From positions 38,369-102,368 of the forward strand of contig JAGAJA010000088.1 in the NCBI GenBank assembly GCA_017829075.1: DNA of 64,000 bases. The letters run 5' to 3'. Shown here one piece after another: positions 63,668 to 64,000 of the stretch; position 1 is the first letter of the stretch, and each line of letters opens with the position of its first letter. The notes beneath the pieces were generated by a model, which had not been told where the DNA came from, did not search any database, and saw only the letters and a list, made by a program, of their open reading frames with translations. Origin of the DNA: Oscillospiraceae bacterium (GTDB taxonomy: Bacteria > Bacillota_A > Clostridia > Oscillospirales > Ruminococcaceae). The translations under genes were made by a program, and so were the position numbers.

Positions 63668-63860
63668 TCAGATTTCTTTTTCGTTCCTGAACAGCATTAA
63701 GCAGCCGAATGAAGCTATCATACAGACAACCGCTTCGCAGCCTGTTGAAACAAGATTTTGTCCCGATAAATCAATCAATGCGGTTGGAACATTGGTAAAA
63801 ACATCAATCATAATCAGCACAATCACAAACACAGCGCCCGCAATATCCGCTGCGCCAGAA
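63668..63860 (-). pseudogene. ABC permease remnant, 5' end cut by an IS5-type element
   Basis: The last 64 or so codons of a membrane protein upstream of the ABC ATPase: an AGAVFVIVLIMIDVF membrane helix, a polar stretch and a second hydrophobic segment CEAVVCMIASFGCLMLF, ending FRNEKEI. The frame continues upstream only into the end of the insertion element at 63865, where no membrane protein sequence is seen. The start of the host gene lies beyond the window or is lost. Confidence 0.8.
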
Positions 63861-63864
63861 TTAA

Positions 63865-64000
63865 GGCAATACCGCACAAAACTAGTAGACTAGAAATCGA
63901 AAAAGTGGTATAATAAAGACATGAATAAACAAATCAGTCTGTCCAATCTGAGCGATGAACTTTCACAGGTAAGGACAAAGAAAAAAGAATTTCTGGAACA
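63865..64000 (+). mobile_element. IS5-type insertion sequence, left end only
   Basis: Begins GGCAATACCGCACAA after TTAA (63861-63864) and enters a transposase ORF at 63921. The end sequence matches the terminal repeats of MITE-2. The element runs past the window edge; its size and right end are not visible. Confidence 0.75.
63921..64000 (+). CDS. IS5-family transposase, start only
   Basis: The first 26 codons of a transposase, starting MNKQISLSNLSDELSQVR, a pattern I recall from IS5-type transposases of Clostridia. The DDE catalytic domain lies outside the window. A weak TATAAT (63910-63915) is present upstream, and there is no clear ribosome binding site. The family call is from a short N-terminal stretch plus terminal-repeat context. 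Confidence 0.7.
   Translation, partial: MNKQISLSNLSDELSQVRTKKKEFLE

Overview
The window reads as chromosomal DNA of an anaerobic Firmicute of the class Clostridia, most likely an Oscillospiraceae/Ruminococcus-like gut or rumen bacterium. This is inferred from gene content: a ferredoxin-linked 2-oxoacid oxidoreductase, ATP- and PPi-type phosphofructokinases side by side, rubrerythrin, Firmicute-style DnaD/DnaI loaders and many B12-type radical SAM proteins. GC content is moderate, genes are densely packed with frequent 1-17 nt overlaps, and promoters follow one pattern: TTGaca, exactly 17 bp, usually TGn, TATAAT. No tRNA, rRNA or CRISPR array was seen.

Layout. 1-3.3 kb: end of tilS, then ftsH. 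3.3-7.8 kb: a GNAT, then a zinc-ribbon membrane protein, a ParA-like ATPase and the four subunits of a 2-oxoacid:ferredoxin oxidoreductase. 7.8-13.8 kb: YdcF-type protein, DnaD and DnaI, two phosphofructokinases and a flavoredoxin. 13.8-22.5 kb (minus strand): DUF4026 protein, a MITE, a PHP/malic enzyme/TSCPD/MetF/MetH-activation-like run, a chemoreceptor and rubrerythrin. 22.7-29.1 kb: a PAS-GAF-GGDEF protein, then an unannotated 32-codon leader ORF with an attenuator in front of a heterodimeric ABC exporter and a SpoU-type RNA methyltransferase. 29.1-34.4 kb: a damaged zone with a head-to-head join of two 5'-truncated genes (an M14 amidohydrolase and eutC) and an in-frame chimera of an oligopeptide permease with an alpha/beta hydrolase.

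34.4-44.5 kb is the most unusual region: one operon of eight genes with five cobalamin-type radical SAM proteins, a GH3-family acyl-adenylating enzyme and two GNAT-like acyltransferases. I read it as a biosynthetic cluster of unknown product. 44.5-49.6 kb: a PTS IICBA permease, a second MITE lying in the 5' leader of a rhodanese/TtcA-like fusion gene, and a VWA protein. 49.6-54.5 kb: an XRE regulator with its own palindromic operator candidate and a second ABC exporter pair. 54.5-57.5 kb: an ECF sigma factor with a probable membrane anti-sigma partner, and an AAA ATPase. 57.7-61.2 kb: a ClpP-like protease and a VirD4-like ATPase facing a double-HTH regulator across a 19-bp dyad. 61.4-64 kb: a MATE exporter, an ABC ATPase and the remnant of its permease, cut by an IS5-type element whose end matches the inverted repeats of the second MITE.

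One caution applies throughout: gene functions are read from motifs and recalled family features, not from searches. The two truncation junctions near 30.57 and 32.87 kb could be genuine deletions or assembly joins.
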